Assembly: GCF_003049665.1 (NCBI RefSeq)
Contig: NZ_PYWM01000011.1
Coordinates: 81,743 to 145,742 of the forward strand
Reading direction: 5' to 3'
DNA: 64,000 bases
From: Lysinibacillus mangiferihumi
GTDB taxonomy: Bacteria > Bacillota > Bacilli > Bacillales_A > Planococcaceae
The translations under genes and the position numbers were made by a program. The notes beneath the pieces are model-generated. The model made no database searches. It saw only the letters and a program-made list of their open reading frames with translations, and had not been told where the DNA came from. Below, one piece after another: positions 37,315 to 46,717 of the stretch (its first letter is position 1; every line of letters begins with the position of its first letter).

Positions 37315-38215
37315 TAGCGATACACGTTTTACACTTCAATTTCAAGCTAAAAAGGATGGTCAATTGCTACGTGAGGCTTTAGCACAATGGCAAATATCGA
37401 AACGTGCTTTAACAGCTATTAAGTTTGATGGGGGTTTACTATCGGTCAATGGTATCGAGCAAAATGTACGTTACCCCCTTCACATGGGAGATCAGGTAGA
37501 AATAAAATTCCCACCAGAAGAGAAAAGTGATGGACTCACAATTGAATATGGTGCGCTGTCGATTATTTACGAGGATGAGGCTTTGTTAGTGCTTGATAAA
37601 CCAGCACATCAAAGTACAATTCCATCCCGTGAGCATCCGTCAAAAAGTGTGGCTAATTTTGTTTGTGGCTATTTTGAACAACAACGCATAGCCTCCACCG
37701 TCCATGTAGTGACAAGGCTCGATCGTGATACATCAGGCTTGTTATGCATCGCTAAGCATGCACATATCCATCACTTAATGGGTTTAGCCCAACGCAGTGG
37801 TAATGTGTCGCGTGAATATGAAGCAATTGTACATGGACATTTAATAGAGGATAGGCAGTCTATCATTGCGCCTATTGGTCGAAAAGAATCTAGTATTATT
37901 GAACGAGAGGTACGGGAGGATGGCCAATTTGCACATACGGATGTGACCGTCTTACAGCGTTTTGCTGTTCAAGGAGAGCCGATGACGCATATTCGCTTAA
38001 AATTGCATACAGGACGAACACATCAAATCCGCGTGCATATGGCTTATGTAGGTCACCCACTTATAGGCGACGAATTATATGGGGGAAGCCGTAATCTGAT
38101 AGATCGGCAAGCACTACATTGTGTATCGTTGTCTTTGCAGCATCCATTAACAAATGAGAAGTACTCTTTCACAAGTATGTTAAAGGATGATATGCAACAA
38201 ATATTAAATATTTGA
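37307..38215 (+). CDS. rluD: RluA/RluD family pseudouridine synthase (YjbO-like)
   Basis: About 302 residues. The catalytic Asp is in [16 protein letters not shown] and [21 protein letters not shown] closes the family signature. An N-terminal S4-like segment is suggested by [18 protein letters not shown]. The start ATG at 37307 overlaps the nadK stop, so translation is coupled; a longer frame to 37235 lies inside nadK. It likely modifies rRNA uridines; the exact site is unknown. Confidence 0.88.
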   Translation: MSNSDTRFTLQFQAKKDGQLLREALAQWQISKRALTAIKFDGGLLSVNGIEQNVRYPLHMGDQVEIKFPPEEKSDGLTIEYGALSIIYEDEALLVLDKPAHQSTIPSREHPSKSVANFVCGYFEQQRIASTVHVVTRLDRDTSGLLCIAKHAHIHHLMGLAQRSGNVSREYEAIVHGHLIEDRQSIIAPIGRKESSIIEREVREDGQFAHTDVTVLQRFAVQGEPMTHIRLKLHTGRTHQIRVHMAYVGHPLIGDELYGGSRNLIDRQALHCVSLSLQHPLTNEKYSFTSMLKDDMQQILNI

Positions 38216-38441
38216 GGAGGTGTTCGCGAAATCGAGCATCTCCTTATCATTTTTACTATTAAATAGTATCTTAATAGCATGTTAACAGAAAAATAAGCAA
38301 TTGTAGGGTATAGTAAAGAAGAAAGTTGTTTTTATCTAAAAAAAGAGTTTGCACAAACAGTGCATGCACACTATTATATAAAAGGTAGATTTGCGTCAAT
38401 GAACGTAAAATAATTTCAACGCTCGGAAGGAGGGGACAAGC

Positions 38442-39818
38442 ATGATAGAGGAAAGAAATGAAAAGGATGATGTGCAATTCGACGAGGCACATTTACGTGG
38501 TATGCTAGAAAACAATGAAATTAACGCATTCCGTGATGAGTTTTTAGAACTTCATCCATATGATCAGGCAACGTTTTATGAAAAGGTGGAGCCTGATATA
38601 AGGAAGATCATCTATTCGTACTTGTCTCCGACGGAAATGGCTGATATTTTTGAGGCAATCGAAATAGATGATGACGAATATACAGCGTATTTAGCTGAGA
38701 TGGATCCAGCATACGGTGCAGAAATGCTGTCCCATATGTATGCTGATGATGCTGCAGACGTTTTAAATGAGTTGGATACAAAGCAACGAGAAAGCTATTT
38801 AGGCATGATGGATGTAGAAACAGCTGAAGAGATTAATGAGCTTTTAAGTTATGATGAATATACAGCTGGTTCTATTATGACAACTGAATACGTAGCTATT
38901 CCTGAAAATTCAACTGTTCGTTCTGCAATGGCGATATTGCGTAAAGAGGCACCAAATGCCGAAACGATTTATTATATATTTGTTGTGGATGAGGCACATC
39001 GACTAACAGGGGTTATTTCACTCCGCGATTTAATCATTGCTGATGAGGATACACTTATTCGCTCGATTATGAATGAACGAGTGGTAATGGTGCATGTGGG
39101 TGATGACCAAGAGGAAGTAGCACAAATTATGAAGGATTATAATTTCCTAGCAACACCTGTTATTGGTGATCAAGGTGAGCTTTTGGGGATTATTACTGTC
39201 GATGATATTATCGATGTTATTGATGAGGAAGCATCTGAAGACTACTCGAAATTAGCGGGTATTTCCGATATGGATAAGTTTGATACTAATCCTTGGCAAG
39301 CAGCAAAAAAACGTTTGCCCTGGCTTGTTATTTTATTGTTTTTAGGTATGCTAACAGCGAATTTAATGGGGCAGTTTGAAGATACATTAGATAAAGTAGC
39401 GTTGCTTGCTGTCTTTATTCCGCTTATTTCAGGTACTTCCGGGAATAGTGGCACACAAGCACTTGCTGTTGCCATTCGAGGCATTGCGACAGGTGATGTC
39501 GAAGAACATAGCAAAATGAAGTTGTTACTTCGAGAAGCAGGTACTGGCATCTTAACGGGAATTGTTTGTGGCCTGATTGTTATCGGCATTGTATATATAT
39601 GGAAAAGTGAATTAATTTTAGGGATGCTTGTTGGTGCAGCAATTTGTGGTTCGATTTTAGTGGCAACACTTGCTGGCTCATTCATTCCATTATTAATGCA
39701 CCGTATGAAAATTGATCCGGCTGTTGCATCGGGTCCGTTTATTACAACATTAAATGATATTACGAGTATTTTAATTTATTTAGGACTAGCGACAATGTTT
39801 TTAAGTCAAATAGGCTAA
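38442..39818 (+). CDS. mgtE: Magnesium transporter MgtE
   Basis: This Mg2+ channel/transporter of 458 residues has an N domain of helical repeats (MADIFEAIEIDD, DAADVLNELD), two CBS domains (SIMTTEYVAIPENSTVRSAM, VAQIMKDYNFLATPVIGDQG) and five C-terminal membrane helices. The pore signature is GSFIPLLMHRMKIDPAVASG, then PFITTLNDI. AAGGAGGGG precedes the ATG. I looked for an Mg2+-sensing M-box in 38216-38441 and saw none. A hairpin at 38217-38250 (GGAGGTG/CATCTCC) may end the upstream operon. Confidence 0.94.
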   Translation: MIEERNEKDDVQFDEAHLRGMLENNEINAFRDEFLELHPYDQATFYEKVEPDIRKIIYSYLSPTEMADIFEAIEIDDDEYTAYLAEMDPAYGAEMLSHMYADDAADVLNELDTKQRESYLGMMDVETAEEINELLSYDEYTAGSIMTTEYVAIPENSTVRSAMAILRKEAPNAETIYYIFVVDEAHRLTGVISLRDLIIADEDTLIRSIMNERVVMVHVGDDQEEVAQIMKDYNFLATPVIGDQGELLGIITVDDIIDVIDEEASEDYSKLAGISDMDKFDTNPWQAAKKRLPWLVILLFLGMLTANLMGQFEDTLDKVALLAVFIPLISGTSGNSGTQALAVAIRGIATGDVEEHSKMKLLLREAGTGILTGIVCGLIVIGIVYIWKSELILGMLVGAAICGSILVATLAGSFIPLLMHRMKIDPAVASGPFITTLNDITSILIYLGLATMFLSQIG

Positions 39819-39871
39819 GAACCAATTTCTTTACTTTTGCATATTGTAGGGAAAAAAGGGAAGTGATAATT

Positions 39872-40294
39872 GTGGAGCGAGAGCCACGCCTATATATAAA
39901 GTCACCAACTTATTTCTTAAACATTTCTAAAATGCTACATGAATTGGATTTGGATGAAAGTACGTCTGTCTATGTAAAGGATCACTACGATAGTGAGTCG
40001 AGTCTAGAAGAAGCGGTACCTAAATTAGTGAAAGAACAAGATGCAGAAGTAAACGAAGTAGTGGACGAATATATTATAAAGCAGCTACAGTTTTTAGAAA
40101 AACCGTTTCGTCAAAAAGCTTATCAACCATTATTAATCACTTTAAAGGATGGTAGAAGACTAAGTGGAACTGCTTCAGATATGCAAATGGATTCCCTATT
40201 GTTGACGTCCAAGGAGTTCAATACACAAGAAATTATTTACTTCGAGGATATTGAACAAATATTATGGCGGGGGAAACAATTGCCGATATTATAA
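39872..40294 (+). CDS. CotO-like spore coat protein
   Basis: About 140 residues from GTG 39872 (AAAGGGAAG upstream; GTG 39863 is the alternative). The N-terminus REPRLYIKSPTYF and the C-terminal block FRQKAYQPLLITLKDGRRLSG followed by IIYFEDIEQILW resemble the CotO (YjbX) family of outer-coat morphogenetic proteins. It lies tail to tail with a CotZ/CotY gene, as expected for this cluster. It is shorter than B. subtilis CotO. I rate the family likely, not certain. Confidence 0.62.
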   Translation: MEREPRLYIKSPTYFLNISKMLHELDLDESTSVYVKDHYDSESSLEEAVPKLVKEQDAEVNEVVDEYIIKQLQFLEKPFRQKAYQPLLITLKDGRRLSGTASDMQMDSLLLTSKEFNTQEIIYFEDIEQILWRGKQLPIL

Positions 40295-40295
40295 A

Positions 40296-40334
40296 AAAAG
40301 TGTACAGCAGAGGATGCTGTACACTTTTTTTTTA
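40296..40334. terminator. Bidirectional terminator between cotO-like and cotZ-like genes
   Basis: AAAAAAGTGTACAGCA pairs with TGCTGTACACTTTTTT around a short GAGGA loop; it serves both convergent genes. Confidence 0.92.
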
Positions 40335-40360
40335 TGTGTAGTGTGTCAAAGGAGAAAGAC

Positions 40361-40885
40361 TTAGTTACAAATCCCTAAGTCAACATCAGCGATACATTGA
40401 ACAGCGCAGAAACAAGATAAATCCACAGTGATACAGCTATCAGTAGAGTTCCAATCATCTACTTTACAAATTTTCTTCATATTTACGCAGCAGCCATCAC
40501 GACTTAATAAGTCTACAGTGCTTTCAGTAGAATCATAAGTACATAATGGTTCTAAAACGCGTAAAGTAGCACAGCATTCATCAAACATATCTTCGACACG
40601 GAAAAATACTGATGTACATTTACAAGGATCTGCTGATGGTGAGCTAAAGAATGCTTTAAATGGAGTACCGTCTTTTGTAATAAGCATGAATACGCGTGTA
40701 TCTGCTGTTGAGCGTGCAGGACTTACGATCCCGCCTAGTGGTTCTAAGAAACAGTTTGCTGTACATGGAGAACACTCATCTCGCACCGCTTGATTTTGAA
40801 TATCTAAAATTGCACGCACCACGTCACATACGCAGCCTGCTGAATGGATAGGTCCAATAGGATTTGTTGGTTTACCACAACCCAT
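40361..40885 (-). CDS. cotZ: CotY/CotZ family cysteine-rich spore crust protein
   Basis: The 174-residue protein has about 19 cysteines, among them CVCDVVRAILDIQNQAV, ECSPCTANCFLEPLGG, CKCTSVFFRVEDMFDECCA and DLSCFCAVQC. CotY and CotZ self-assemble into disulfide-linked sheets forming the outermost spore crust or exosporium base. GGAGGTGAC precedes the ATG. Late mother-cell (sigma-K) expression is expected from the family; I did not identify its promoter. Confidence 0.92.
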   Translation of the reverse strand: MGCGKPTNPIGPIHSAGCVCDVVRAILDIQNQAVRDECSPCTANCFLEPLGGIVSPARSTADTRVFMLITKDGTPFKAFFSSPSADPCKCTSVFFRVEDMFDECCATLRVLEPLCTYDSTESTVDLLSRDGCCVNMKKICKVDDWNSTDSCITVDLSCFCAVQCIADVDLGICN

Positions 40886-41019
40886 ATTGTCACCTCCTTT
40901 CTTTCTAACTACTTCTACAATATGTGCTTTTGAAAAATGGACTCGGGCTTTCGTTTACTTATTCAAATGAATAGTTTTTTTATGTGTGGAGAAACTGTTA
41001 GGAAAAGGAGGGTAAATAC

Positions 41020-41424
41020 TTGAGGTTATTAGGAATGATGTTGCCTCTATTCGTCTGTATGACATTGCTGATTGGATGCACGGAAAAAGAAAAATTTATT
41101 GTTTATGGTTCTCCACAAAATGAAGCAGAGCTTGAATCGGTATTAAAAGAAGAAAAATCGGTTGAAAAATCAACTGTCATTCAATATGACGATAAAATGC
41201 TTGTGGCTGTGCAAATTAAACCATTGAAAAAATGGAATACGACTAAAATAGAGAAGAAACTCCAAAAGAAGTTTGATGAAAAATATCCCAGCAAAGAGGT
41301 TTTTGTTTCAGCCGATTATAAAATATTTTATGAAGCCAATAAAATAAAAAAGGACCAACTTGAAGATAATAAACTAAGCAAGAAAATTACGGAGCTGCAG
41401 AAGCTTGCAAAGGAGGAAACATAA
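41020..41424 (+). CDS. Sporulation lipoprotein, YhcN/YlaJ-like (first gene of spoVA cluster)
   Basis: The 134-residue lipoprotein starts at TTG 41020 with AAAGGAGGG upstream. It has a signal sequence ending in the lipobox LLIGC (Cys about residue 20). The body is lysine/glutamate rich, with VAVQIKPLKKWNTTKIEKKL. Lipoproteins of the YhcN/YlaJ type head short spoVAC-spoVAD-spoVAE operons in several Bacillales, and the next ATG overlaps its stop. The family assignment is by context more than by motif. Confidence 0.65.
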   Translation: MRLLGMMLPLFVCMTLLIGCTEKEKFIVYGSPQNEAELESVLKEEKSVEKSTVIQYDDKMLVAVQIKPLKKWNTTKIEKKLQKKFDEKYPSKEVFVSADYKIFYEANKIKKDQLEDNKLSKKITELQKLAKEET

Positions 41425-41879
41425 TGGAAAAAGAGCAATATCAACAGCTAGAACAAAACATAACACCGCCTACCCCTTACTTAAAAAATGCCGTTAAAGC
41501 ATTTGTAGTAGGTGGCCTCATTTGTACAATTGGGCAGGCGGTTTCTCTTTTTTATATCGTTTTCTTTAATTTCACAGAAGCAACAGCCGGAAACCCAACC
41601 GTTGCAACTATGGTATTTTTTGCAATGATTTTAACAGGCTTTGGTTTATACAAAAGAATTGGTCAATTTGCAGGAGCAGGTTCAGCAGTGCCTGTTACAG
41701 GGTTTGGGAATGCGGTAATCTCTGCTGCAATTGAACATAGATCTGAAGGTTTAGTCCTCGGTGTTGGCGGTAATTTATTTAAATTAGCGGGATCTGTTGT
41801 GTTATTTGGTGTAGTATCTGCATTTTTTGTTGCACTTATTAAATATATCCTTGTGACGATAGGGGTGGTTTCATGGTAA
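41424..41879 (+). CDS. spoVAC: Stage V sporulation protein AC (SpoVAC)
   Basis: SpoVAC is a membrane component of the channel that moves Ca-dipicolinate into the forespore and out at germination. The 151-residue protein has the motif PTPYLKNAVKAFVVGGLICTI, then RIGQFAGAGSAVPVTGFGNA and HRSEGLVLGVGGNLFKLAG. Four membrane segments are likely. Its stop overlaps the start of spoVAD by seven bases. Confidence 0.94.
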   Translation: MEKEQYQQLEQNITPPTPYLKNAVKAFVVGGLICTIGQAVSLFYIVFFNFTEATAGNPTVATMVFFAMILTGFGLYKRIGQFAGAGSAVPVTGFGNAVISAAIEHRSEGLVLGVGGNLFKLAGSVVLFGVVSAFFVALIKYILVTIGVVSW

Positions 41880-42868
41880 TCATCTTTCCGTCAAAACCAT
41901 CGTTGTTAGCAGGAGGCGTAGTAGCAGGACCGTTAGAGGACCGCAGTACTTTCAAACAATATTTTGATACGGTCTACGACGATGAGCGCTGGCAAATGGA
42001 TACAAATGAACAAGGCCATCGAAAAATGGTTGAAGAAGCTTGTGAATTTGTTATGAAAAAAGGGGGTATTACAACTGCAGAAGTCGATTATTTATTAGGT
42101 GGCGATTTAGTTAATCAAATGACGCCTACCAATTTTGCGGCAAGGGAATTAGCTATTCCGTTTATCGGATTATTTTCAGCTTGTGCTACCTCTGTTTCTG
42201 CTGTAATTGTAGCTAGCCTTTTAACGGAGCTCGGAGCTGCAAACTATTCAATTGCTGGGGCATCAAGTCAGCACAATGCGATTGAACGTCAATTTCGTTA
42301 TCCGATTAATTATGGTGCACAGAAACCACAAACGGCGCAATGGACTGTAACAGCAGCAGGTTATGCGCTGGTTGGTAAACATCGTGAAGATGCTCCTTCC
42401 ATTGAAGCAGCCACGATAGGTAAGGTCATTGATTATGGAATGGATGATCCATTTCATATGGGTGCTGCCATGGCTCCTGCTGCCTTCCAAACGATTAAGT
42501 CTCATTTAGATGAACGTAAACAAGAAATATATCATTATGATTTAATTTTAACGGGCGATTTAGGACAGCTTGGCTTAAAACTGCTGAAAGGCATGCTTGT
42601 CGAGAGTGGCATAAAAAATGAGGAGTTAACACTTTTACGCGATGCTGGAGCGGAATTTTACGGTCAAGATGAATCCTTTCAATCGGGGGCGAGTGGAGCA
42701 GGCTGTTCAGCGGCTGTTTTTTTTAGTTATGTAATGCAAGAGCTTCGTGCAGGGACATATAAACGAGTGCTCCTTGTGGCGACAGGTGCATTGCTATCTC
42801 CACTTTCGTTCCAACAGAAAGAGACGATTCCATGTACGGCACATGCGATAGAAATTACAATGAAATGA
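41873..42868 (+). CDS. spoVAD: Stage V sporulation protein AD (SpoVAD)
   Basis: SpoVAD is the dipicolinate-binding, thiolase-like subunit of the SpoVA channel. The 331-residue protein shows the fold blocks ARELAIPFIGLFSACATSVS, then GASSQHNAIERQFRYPINYG and ILTGDLGQLGLKLLKGML. Length is normal. It lies between spoVAC and spoVAE with tight spacing. Confidence 0.95.
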   Translation: MVIIFPSKPSLLAGGVVAGPLEDRSTFKQYFDTVYDDERWQMDTNEQGHRKMVEEACEFVMKKGGITTAEVDYLLGGDLVNQMTPTNFAARELAIPFIGLFSACATSVSAVIVASLLTELGAANYSIAGASSQHNAIERQFRYPINYGAQKPQTAQWTVTAAGYALVGKHREDAPSIEAATIGKVIDYGMDDPFHMGAAMAPAAFQTIKSHLDERKQEIYHYDLILTGDLGQLGLKLLKGMLVESGIKNEELTLLRDAGAEFYGQDESFQSGASGAGCSAAVFFSYVMQELRAGTYKRVLLVATGALLSPLSFQQKETIPCTAHAIEITMK

Positions 42869-42877
42869 GGCAACAGC

Positions 42878-43243
42878 ATGGTTATGACTTTTATATTTGC
42901 ATTTATTGTAGGAGGCATTTTCTGCGTTATCGGTCAATTATTAATGGATGTTGGCAAATTAACGCCAGCACATACATTAAGTACGTTAGTCGTTGTTGGT
43001 GCAATTCTAGATGGAATGGGCTTGTATGAGCCACTCATTCATTTTGCAGGTGCAGGTGCTACTGTACCTATTACATCATTTGGTAACTCCTTAACACATG
43101 GTGCAATGGCTGAAGCGGAAAAGCATGGATTAGTAGGCGTATTGACTGGCATGTTTGAAGTAACAAGTTCGGGAATCAGTGCTGCAATTGTTTTTGGCTT
43201 TATTGGCGCATTAATTTTTAAACCAAAAGGGAATATTGACTAG
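42878..43243 (+). CDS. spoVAE: Stage V sporulation protein AE (SpoVAE/SpoVAEb)
   Basis: The 121-residue polytopic channel subunit contains [20 protein letters not shown], then [20 protein letters not shown] and [18 protein letters not shown]. It closes the operon lipoprotein-spoVAC-spoVAD-spoVAE; spoVAA, spoVAB and spoVAF are absent, so this is the short form of the locus. A strong hairpin follows. Confidence 0.93.
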   Translation: MVMTFIFAFIVGGIFCVIGQLLMDVGKLTPAHTLSTLVVVGAILDGMGLYEPLIHFAGAGATVPITSFGNSLTHGAMAEAEKHGLVGVLTGMFEVTSSGISAAIVFGFIGALIFKPKGNID

Positions 43244-43244
43244 A

Positions 43245-43303
43245 CGAATACCCCTCTCTTGCCTGCAACTTTACATATTATAGGTTGTAGAAGGGAGGGG
43301 TGC
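43245..43303 (+). terminator. Strong hairpin between spoVAE and the yjcZ-like gene
   Basis: ACCCCTCTCTT pairs with AAGGGAGGGGT, with inner CAAC/GTTG, over about 50 bases. It acts as a likely terminator, but its right arm contains AGGGAGGGG, the ribosome site of the next gene, so it could also sequester that start. Confidence 0.6.
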
Positions 43304-43307
43304 TTTT

Positions 43308-43475
43308 ATGGGATATCAAGGCTGGTGTGCACAACCTTATGGTAATAATGTTGCAGGTGCAAATAGCTGGAACTATTGCGGAGGCAATAACAATAATGGA
43401 ATGGGCTCAACATTTGTCTTAATTGTTGTCCTATTCATTCTCCTAATTATTGTTGGCGCTACTTTCGTAAGTTAA
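43308..43475 (+). CDS. YjcZ family sporulation protein (55 residues)
   Basis: A very short gene. It starts MGYQGWCAQPYGNN, has a Gly/Asn-rich middle, and ends with a single hydrophobic helix STFVLIVVLFILLIIVGATF, the hallmark of YjcZ/YhcO-type sporulation proteins. AGGGAGGGG lies just before the ATG. The sporulation neighbours on both sides (spoVAE and spoVIF) fit. Function unknown. Confidence 0.88.
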   Translation: MGYQGWCAQPYGNNVAGANSWNYCGGNNNNGMGSTFVLIVVLFILLIIVGATFVS

Positions 43476-43665
43476 TTAGTCTAGCTAAAAGTTCTAGAGA
43501 GTTTTAGATATATAGGCTTTAGCTTTTTTCTGTGAGTATATAAAAAACTTACTGAATAAGGTTAGAGCCTCCAACAGTTGTCATGGATGTTTTGTGTACG
43601 ATTAGTTACCGTTTATGAATCATTCGCGACAATAACGTTGAGGTGGAATTGATAGGAGGGGGAAC

Positions 43666-43914
43666 ATGCATCGCTCGTTTTTTAATTCGATTGAACAAAA
43701 GACAGGCGTATCAATGGATGAAATCTTTGCATTAGCTAATGCAATTCAATATGCTGATTTCACCAATGAAAAACAAGTAAGAAAAATTGTACGTCGTGTA
43801 GGTAAGGTGTCTAATAGACAAATTACACAAGAGCTTGAAGATAAAATCGTAAACTCTATTATTCAAGATGGCGCTTCACTAGATTTCGAAAAGCTTGCTA
43901 GAATGATGAAATAA
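43666..43914 (+). CDS. spoVIF: Stage VI sporulation protein F (SpoVIF)
   Basis: The 82-residue protein starts MHRSFFNSIEQKTGVSMDEI and contains NEKQVRKIVRRVGKVSNRQI and LDFEKLARMMK, the SpoVIF (YjcC) pattern. In B. subtilis it is needed with GerE for coat assembly. GATAGGAGGGGG precedes the ATG. Confidence 0.92.
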   Translation: MHRSFFNSIEQKTGVSMDEIFALANAIQYADFTNEKQVRKIVRRVGKVSNRQITQELEDKIVNSIIQDGASLDFEKLARMMK

Positions 43915-43979
43915 TGATAAACGTTTGTCTATTTTGGTGTGAGAAAGAGCTCCAAATAGAGAACACGCTACAAAGGCAT

Positions 43980-44026
43980 AAAAAAAGGTGTTACGACTAT
44001 GCTTTTAGCATATCGTAACACCTGTT
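43980..44026 (-). terminator. Terminator for the yjcH-yjcG-yjcF transcript
   Basis: AGGTGTTACGA pairs with TCGTAACACCT around ATGCTTTTAGCAT; on the minus strand a run of seven Ts follows. It may also stop spoVIF transcription. Confidence 0.88.
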
Positions 44027-44028
44027 CA

Positions 44029-44457
44029 TTATATCTCTTTTTCCATTGCTCGATGAGGTATACCAGCATCCATAAATTCAGGAGATGTTACCGTGTAACC
44101 AAGCTTTTCGTAAAAAGGAACTGCGTAGCTTTGAGCATGGAGTTTTAATTTCTTTTGTTGAATGGAAATTGCGAATTTCTCCATTTCTTGCATAATTAAA
44201 ACGCCAAGTTTTTTGCCCCGCTGACTTTGTAAAATACATACGCGTTCAATTTTTGCAGTATGATCGTCAATGCTACGTAGACGAGCAGCACCAACAGGTT
44301 CATTGCCTTCATACATAATAAAATGTGTTGCTGTTGCATCTAAAGCATCACATTCTAAATGAAGCGGAACACCTTGTTCCTCTACAAATACTTTTTTACG
44401 AACAGCAAATGCATCAGCATGTTCTTTCTCTGTTTCGACAATCTTAACGTTATACAA
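44029..44457 (-). CDS. yjcF: GNAT family N-acetyltransferase (YjcF-like)
   Basis: The 142-residue GNAT protein has the acetyl-CoA loop LQSQRGKKLGVLIMQEMEK, preceded by VGAARLRSIDDHTAKIERVC, and the ending AQSYAVPFYEKLGYTVTSPEF, typical of ElaA/YjcF-type acyltransferases. It starts four bases after the yjcG stop. The substrate is unknown. Confidence 0.88.
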   Translation of the reverse strand: MYNVKIVETEKEHADAFAVRKKVFVEEQGVPLHLECDALDATATHFIMYEGNEPVGAARLRSIDDHTAKIERVCILQSQRGKKLGVLIMQEMEKFAISIQQKKLKLHAQSYAVPFYEKLGYTVTSPEFMDAGIPHRAMEKEI

Positions 44458-44460
44458 AAG

Positions 44461-44976
44461 TCATTCAGCTCCAGTCAATCGGAATGTTTCATATGTTGTC
44501 CATGACCCATCTTCCAATTGGTATAAAAGATGAATACGATCGATACTATCATGTTCATCAACCCCAGTCATGCGGAGTTGCCCAAAAATATCATCATGTT
44601 CTGAGTCCGTCATTTTTTGTGCAATCGTGATGTGTGGAACAAAAACATGCTTAGAGTCCCCAAAAGGAATTTGTTCTTCCAGCACACGATGGAATGCTTG
44701 TAATTGTTCAGTTGGTTCGATGCGGAAATAAATCGCATTTGTTGTTGGGAAAAACGAACTAATGCGTGATGCATGAATATTTAAAGGCGCGTGTTTAGCA
44801 GCAATATCATCTAATTGCTTAACAATAGATTGAATATCGTCTTCTGTTGCATCAAAGCTGTCTTTTAACGTCATATGCGGTGTAATCTTCGCATAATGAG
44901 GATCGTAACGTTTGCGATACGTGTTTGCTAAATCTTGCAATTTTTTTGATGGAAATGCCACAATTCCGTACTTCAT
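44461..44976 (-). CDS. yjcG: 2H phosphoesterase (2'-5' RNA ligase-like) YjcG
   Basis: The 171-residue LigT-like protein has the two HxT-type motifs ITPHMTLKD and VPHITIAQK (the second is HIT). MKYGIVAFPSKKLQDLANTY at the N-terminus fits YjcG. 2H enzymes hydrolyse cyclic phosphodiester bonds in nucleotides or RNA; the true substrate is not known. It lies between yjcH and yjcF as in B. subtilis. Confidence 0.9.
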   Translation of the reverse strand: MKYGIVAFPSKKLQDLANTYRKRYDPHYAKITPHMTLKDSFDATEDDIQSIVKQLDDIAAKHAPLNIHASRISSFFPTTNAIYFRIEPTEQLQAFHRVLEEQIPFGDSKHVFVPHITIAQKMTDSEHDDIFGQLRMTGVDEHDSIDRIHLLYQLEDGSWTTYETFRLTGAE

Positions 44977-45059
44977 AGTCCATTACCTCCCGAAAATAAA
45001 CGATTTTTCTATCTAAGTATAACAGAAATTTCAAAATACGTAATTTGAATCGCCTAACA

Positions 45060-45809
45060 TTAATTGAAATTTTCAATTAACGCACGTCTTAAATCAGGTT
45101 TCCAATATTTCCATGTATGATTGCCATCAAACTCTTCATAAAATGTAGAGAAGCCTTTACTTAACATTAGATTATGCAACTGTCGATTTGGCGTTAAAAA
45201 ATCTTTAACGGTTTTATCCATTGTCACAACTTTATCTTCATTTTTGCCAACGATATGATAAATAGAAATAGCTCCTGGATCTTTAAACTGTTCAACCGCT
45301 TTCAGTACATCTTCATCAACATAAGGTGATTGTAAAATAACCTTGCCAAAAATACTTGGATACTTTAATGCAGCCATTAAGGAAGCGGTTGCAGCCATAG
45401 AATCACCGATAACTCCTCGGCTCATACCCATTTGGTACGTTGCATATTCAGCATCTAAATAGGGAACAAGTTCATGTGCTAAAAAGCGTAAGTAAGCTTC
45501 ATGTTGCTCACCACTTGGAATATATTTAGTACGGCGATCTTTAATATCTTTGTATGGTACAAATGCAATGATTAAATTCTCGATTTCATAGTCATCGATA
45601 AGTTCATCGGCTAGTTTTGTAATACCTCCAAGTTGGAAATAATCTTTACCATCCGAAGCGATGAGAATATTATATTTGTATAGTGGAGAATAATTAGCAG
45701 GGACATAAATATATAGCTGTAATTCCTCCTGCAATGCTTCACTATAGAACTTTAAATCTTGTACAGTTCCCTTATCCACTGATGACACTCCTTCATGTGT
45801 TTGTGACAA
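45060..45809 (-). CDS. yjcH: Esterase family alpha/beta-hydrolase YjcH
   Basis: The 249-residue esterase-D-like hydrolase has nucleophile SRGVIGDSMAATASL (Ser in GDSMA), strand YNILIASDGKDYFQLGG, and His in EFDGNHTWKYWKPDLR near the C-terminus. It is the first gene of the yjcH-yjcG-yjcF run. The fold resembles enterobactin/ferri-siderophore esterases, but no substrate can be assigned. Confidence 0.88.
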   Translation of the reverse strand: MSQTHEGVSSVDKGTVQDLKFYSEALQEELQLYIYVPANYSPLYKYNILIASDGKDYFQLGGITKLADELIDDYEIENLIIAFVPYKDIKDRRTKYIPSGEQHEAYLRFLAHELVPYLDAEYATYQMGMSRGVIGDSMAATASLMAALKYPSIFGKVILQSPYVDEDVLKAVEQFKDPGAISIYHIVGKNEDKVVTMDKTVKDFLTPNRQLHNLMLSKGFSTFYEEFDGNHTWKYWKPDLRRALIENFN

Positions 45810-45891
45810 AATTGTACCATATTACGAAAGTAAAGGTATAATAGGTTGGGCTAGCGTTATGTTAGCAAAAAAACTGAAATGAGGGTTAGTT

Positions 45892-46473
45892 ATGCATGAT
45901 AAAAGTATTCGCGTACAGTCAGAAGAAGTGGCGAAAGCAGCCCAAGCTGCACTAATTCGCCGTGGCGTAGAGTTAGAAGACATTGCTGAGATTGTTTATG
46001 AAATGCAAAAATCCTACAATGTAGGCTTAACATTAGAGCATTGTATTCATTCGGTTGAACGTGTATTACGTAAACGAGAAGTCCAGCATGCAGTGTTAGT
46101 TGGAATAGAGTTGGATGAATTAGCTGAAAAAGGGCTATTATCGTCACCTCTACAACAAATTATCGAATCCGATGAAGGCTTGTTCGGAGTAGATGAAACG
46201 ATTGCATTGGGGTCTGTGTTTACATATGGAAGTATTGCTGTAACAACATTTGGACATTTAGATAAACAAAAAATCGGTATTATAAAAAAACTCGACACAG
46301 AGCCTGGACATCATGTTAATACATTTTTAGATGATTTAGTTGCCAGCATTGCAGCTTCGGCAGCATCACGTATTGCTCACCGCATGCGTGATTTAGAAGA
46401 AGAAGGCGAAACATTTGCTGATATTGAGCCAGAAGAGCTCGGTCCAAAGCCAAAACCACATAATGAAATTTAA
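45892..46473 (+). CDS. Phosphatidylglycerophosphatase A family protein (YutG-like)
   Basis: The 193-residue PgpA-type protein starts with an alpha domain (VAKAAQAALIRRGVELEDIA, then EIVYEMQK) followed by LTLEHCIHSVERVLRKREVQ, then ALGSVFTYGSIAVTTFGHLD and EPGHHVNTFLDDLVASIAAS. Bacillus YutG-like proteins of this short, soluble type are annotated as low-temperature-requirement/PgpA family. True phosphatase activity is not established here. A terminator follows. Confidence 0.82.
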   Translation: MHDKSIRVQSEEVAKAAQAALIRRGVELEDIAEIVYEMQKSYNVGLTLEHCIHSVERVLRKREVQHAVLVGIELDELAEKGLLSSPLQQIIESDEGLFGVDETIALGSVFTYGSIAVTTFGHLDKQKIGIIKKLDTEPGHHVNTFLDDLVASIAASAASRIAHRMRDLEEEGETFADIEPEELGPKPKPHNEI

Positions 46474-46513
46474 TAGCGTATTATCATAAGTGCCTTCAAT
46501 TGAGGGAATTAGG

Positions 46514-46556
46514 GAGTCGACAAACTCGCATTTTTCAAGTTTGTCGTCTTTTTATT
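46514..46556 (+). terminator. Terminator after the PgpA-like gene
   Basis: GACAAACT pairs with AGTTTGTC (loop CGCATTTTTCA), followed by GTCTTTTTATTTT. Confidence 0.85.
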
Positions 46557-46717
46557 TTGTAACGGGCGCTCTAAGTTTTTACTTATAAAAGGAAATATTT
46601 TAAGCATACTTAAAAATTTCAGAAGAAAACTAATCAAATCCGTTGTGATATTAGTCGACTTTATTGATAATAGAATTAAATAAAGTATTGTATGAAGTAA
46701 GAAGAGAGGTACTGAAA

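Noticed and set aside
38216..38441. M-box riboswitch before mgtE
   Set aside because: The region is short and AT-rich, and I could not find the conserved M-box blocks; only an upstream hairpin is visible.
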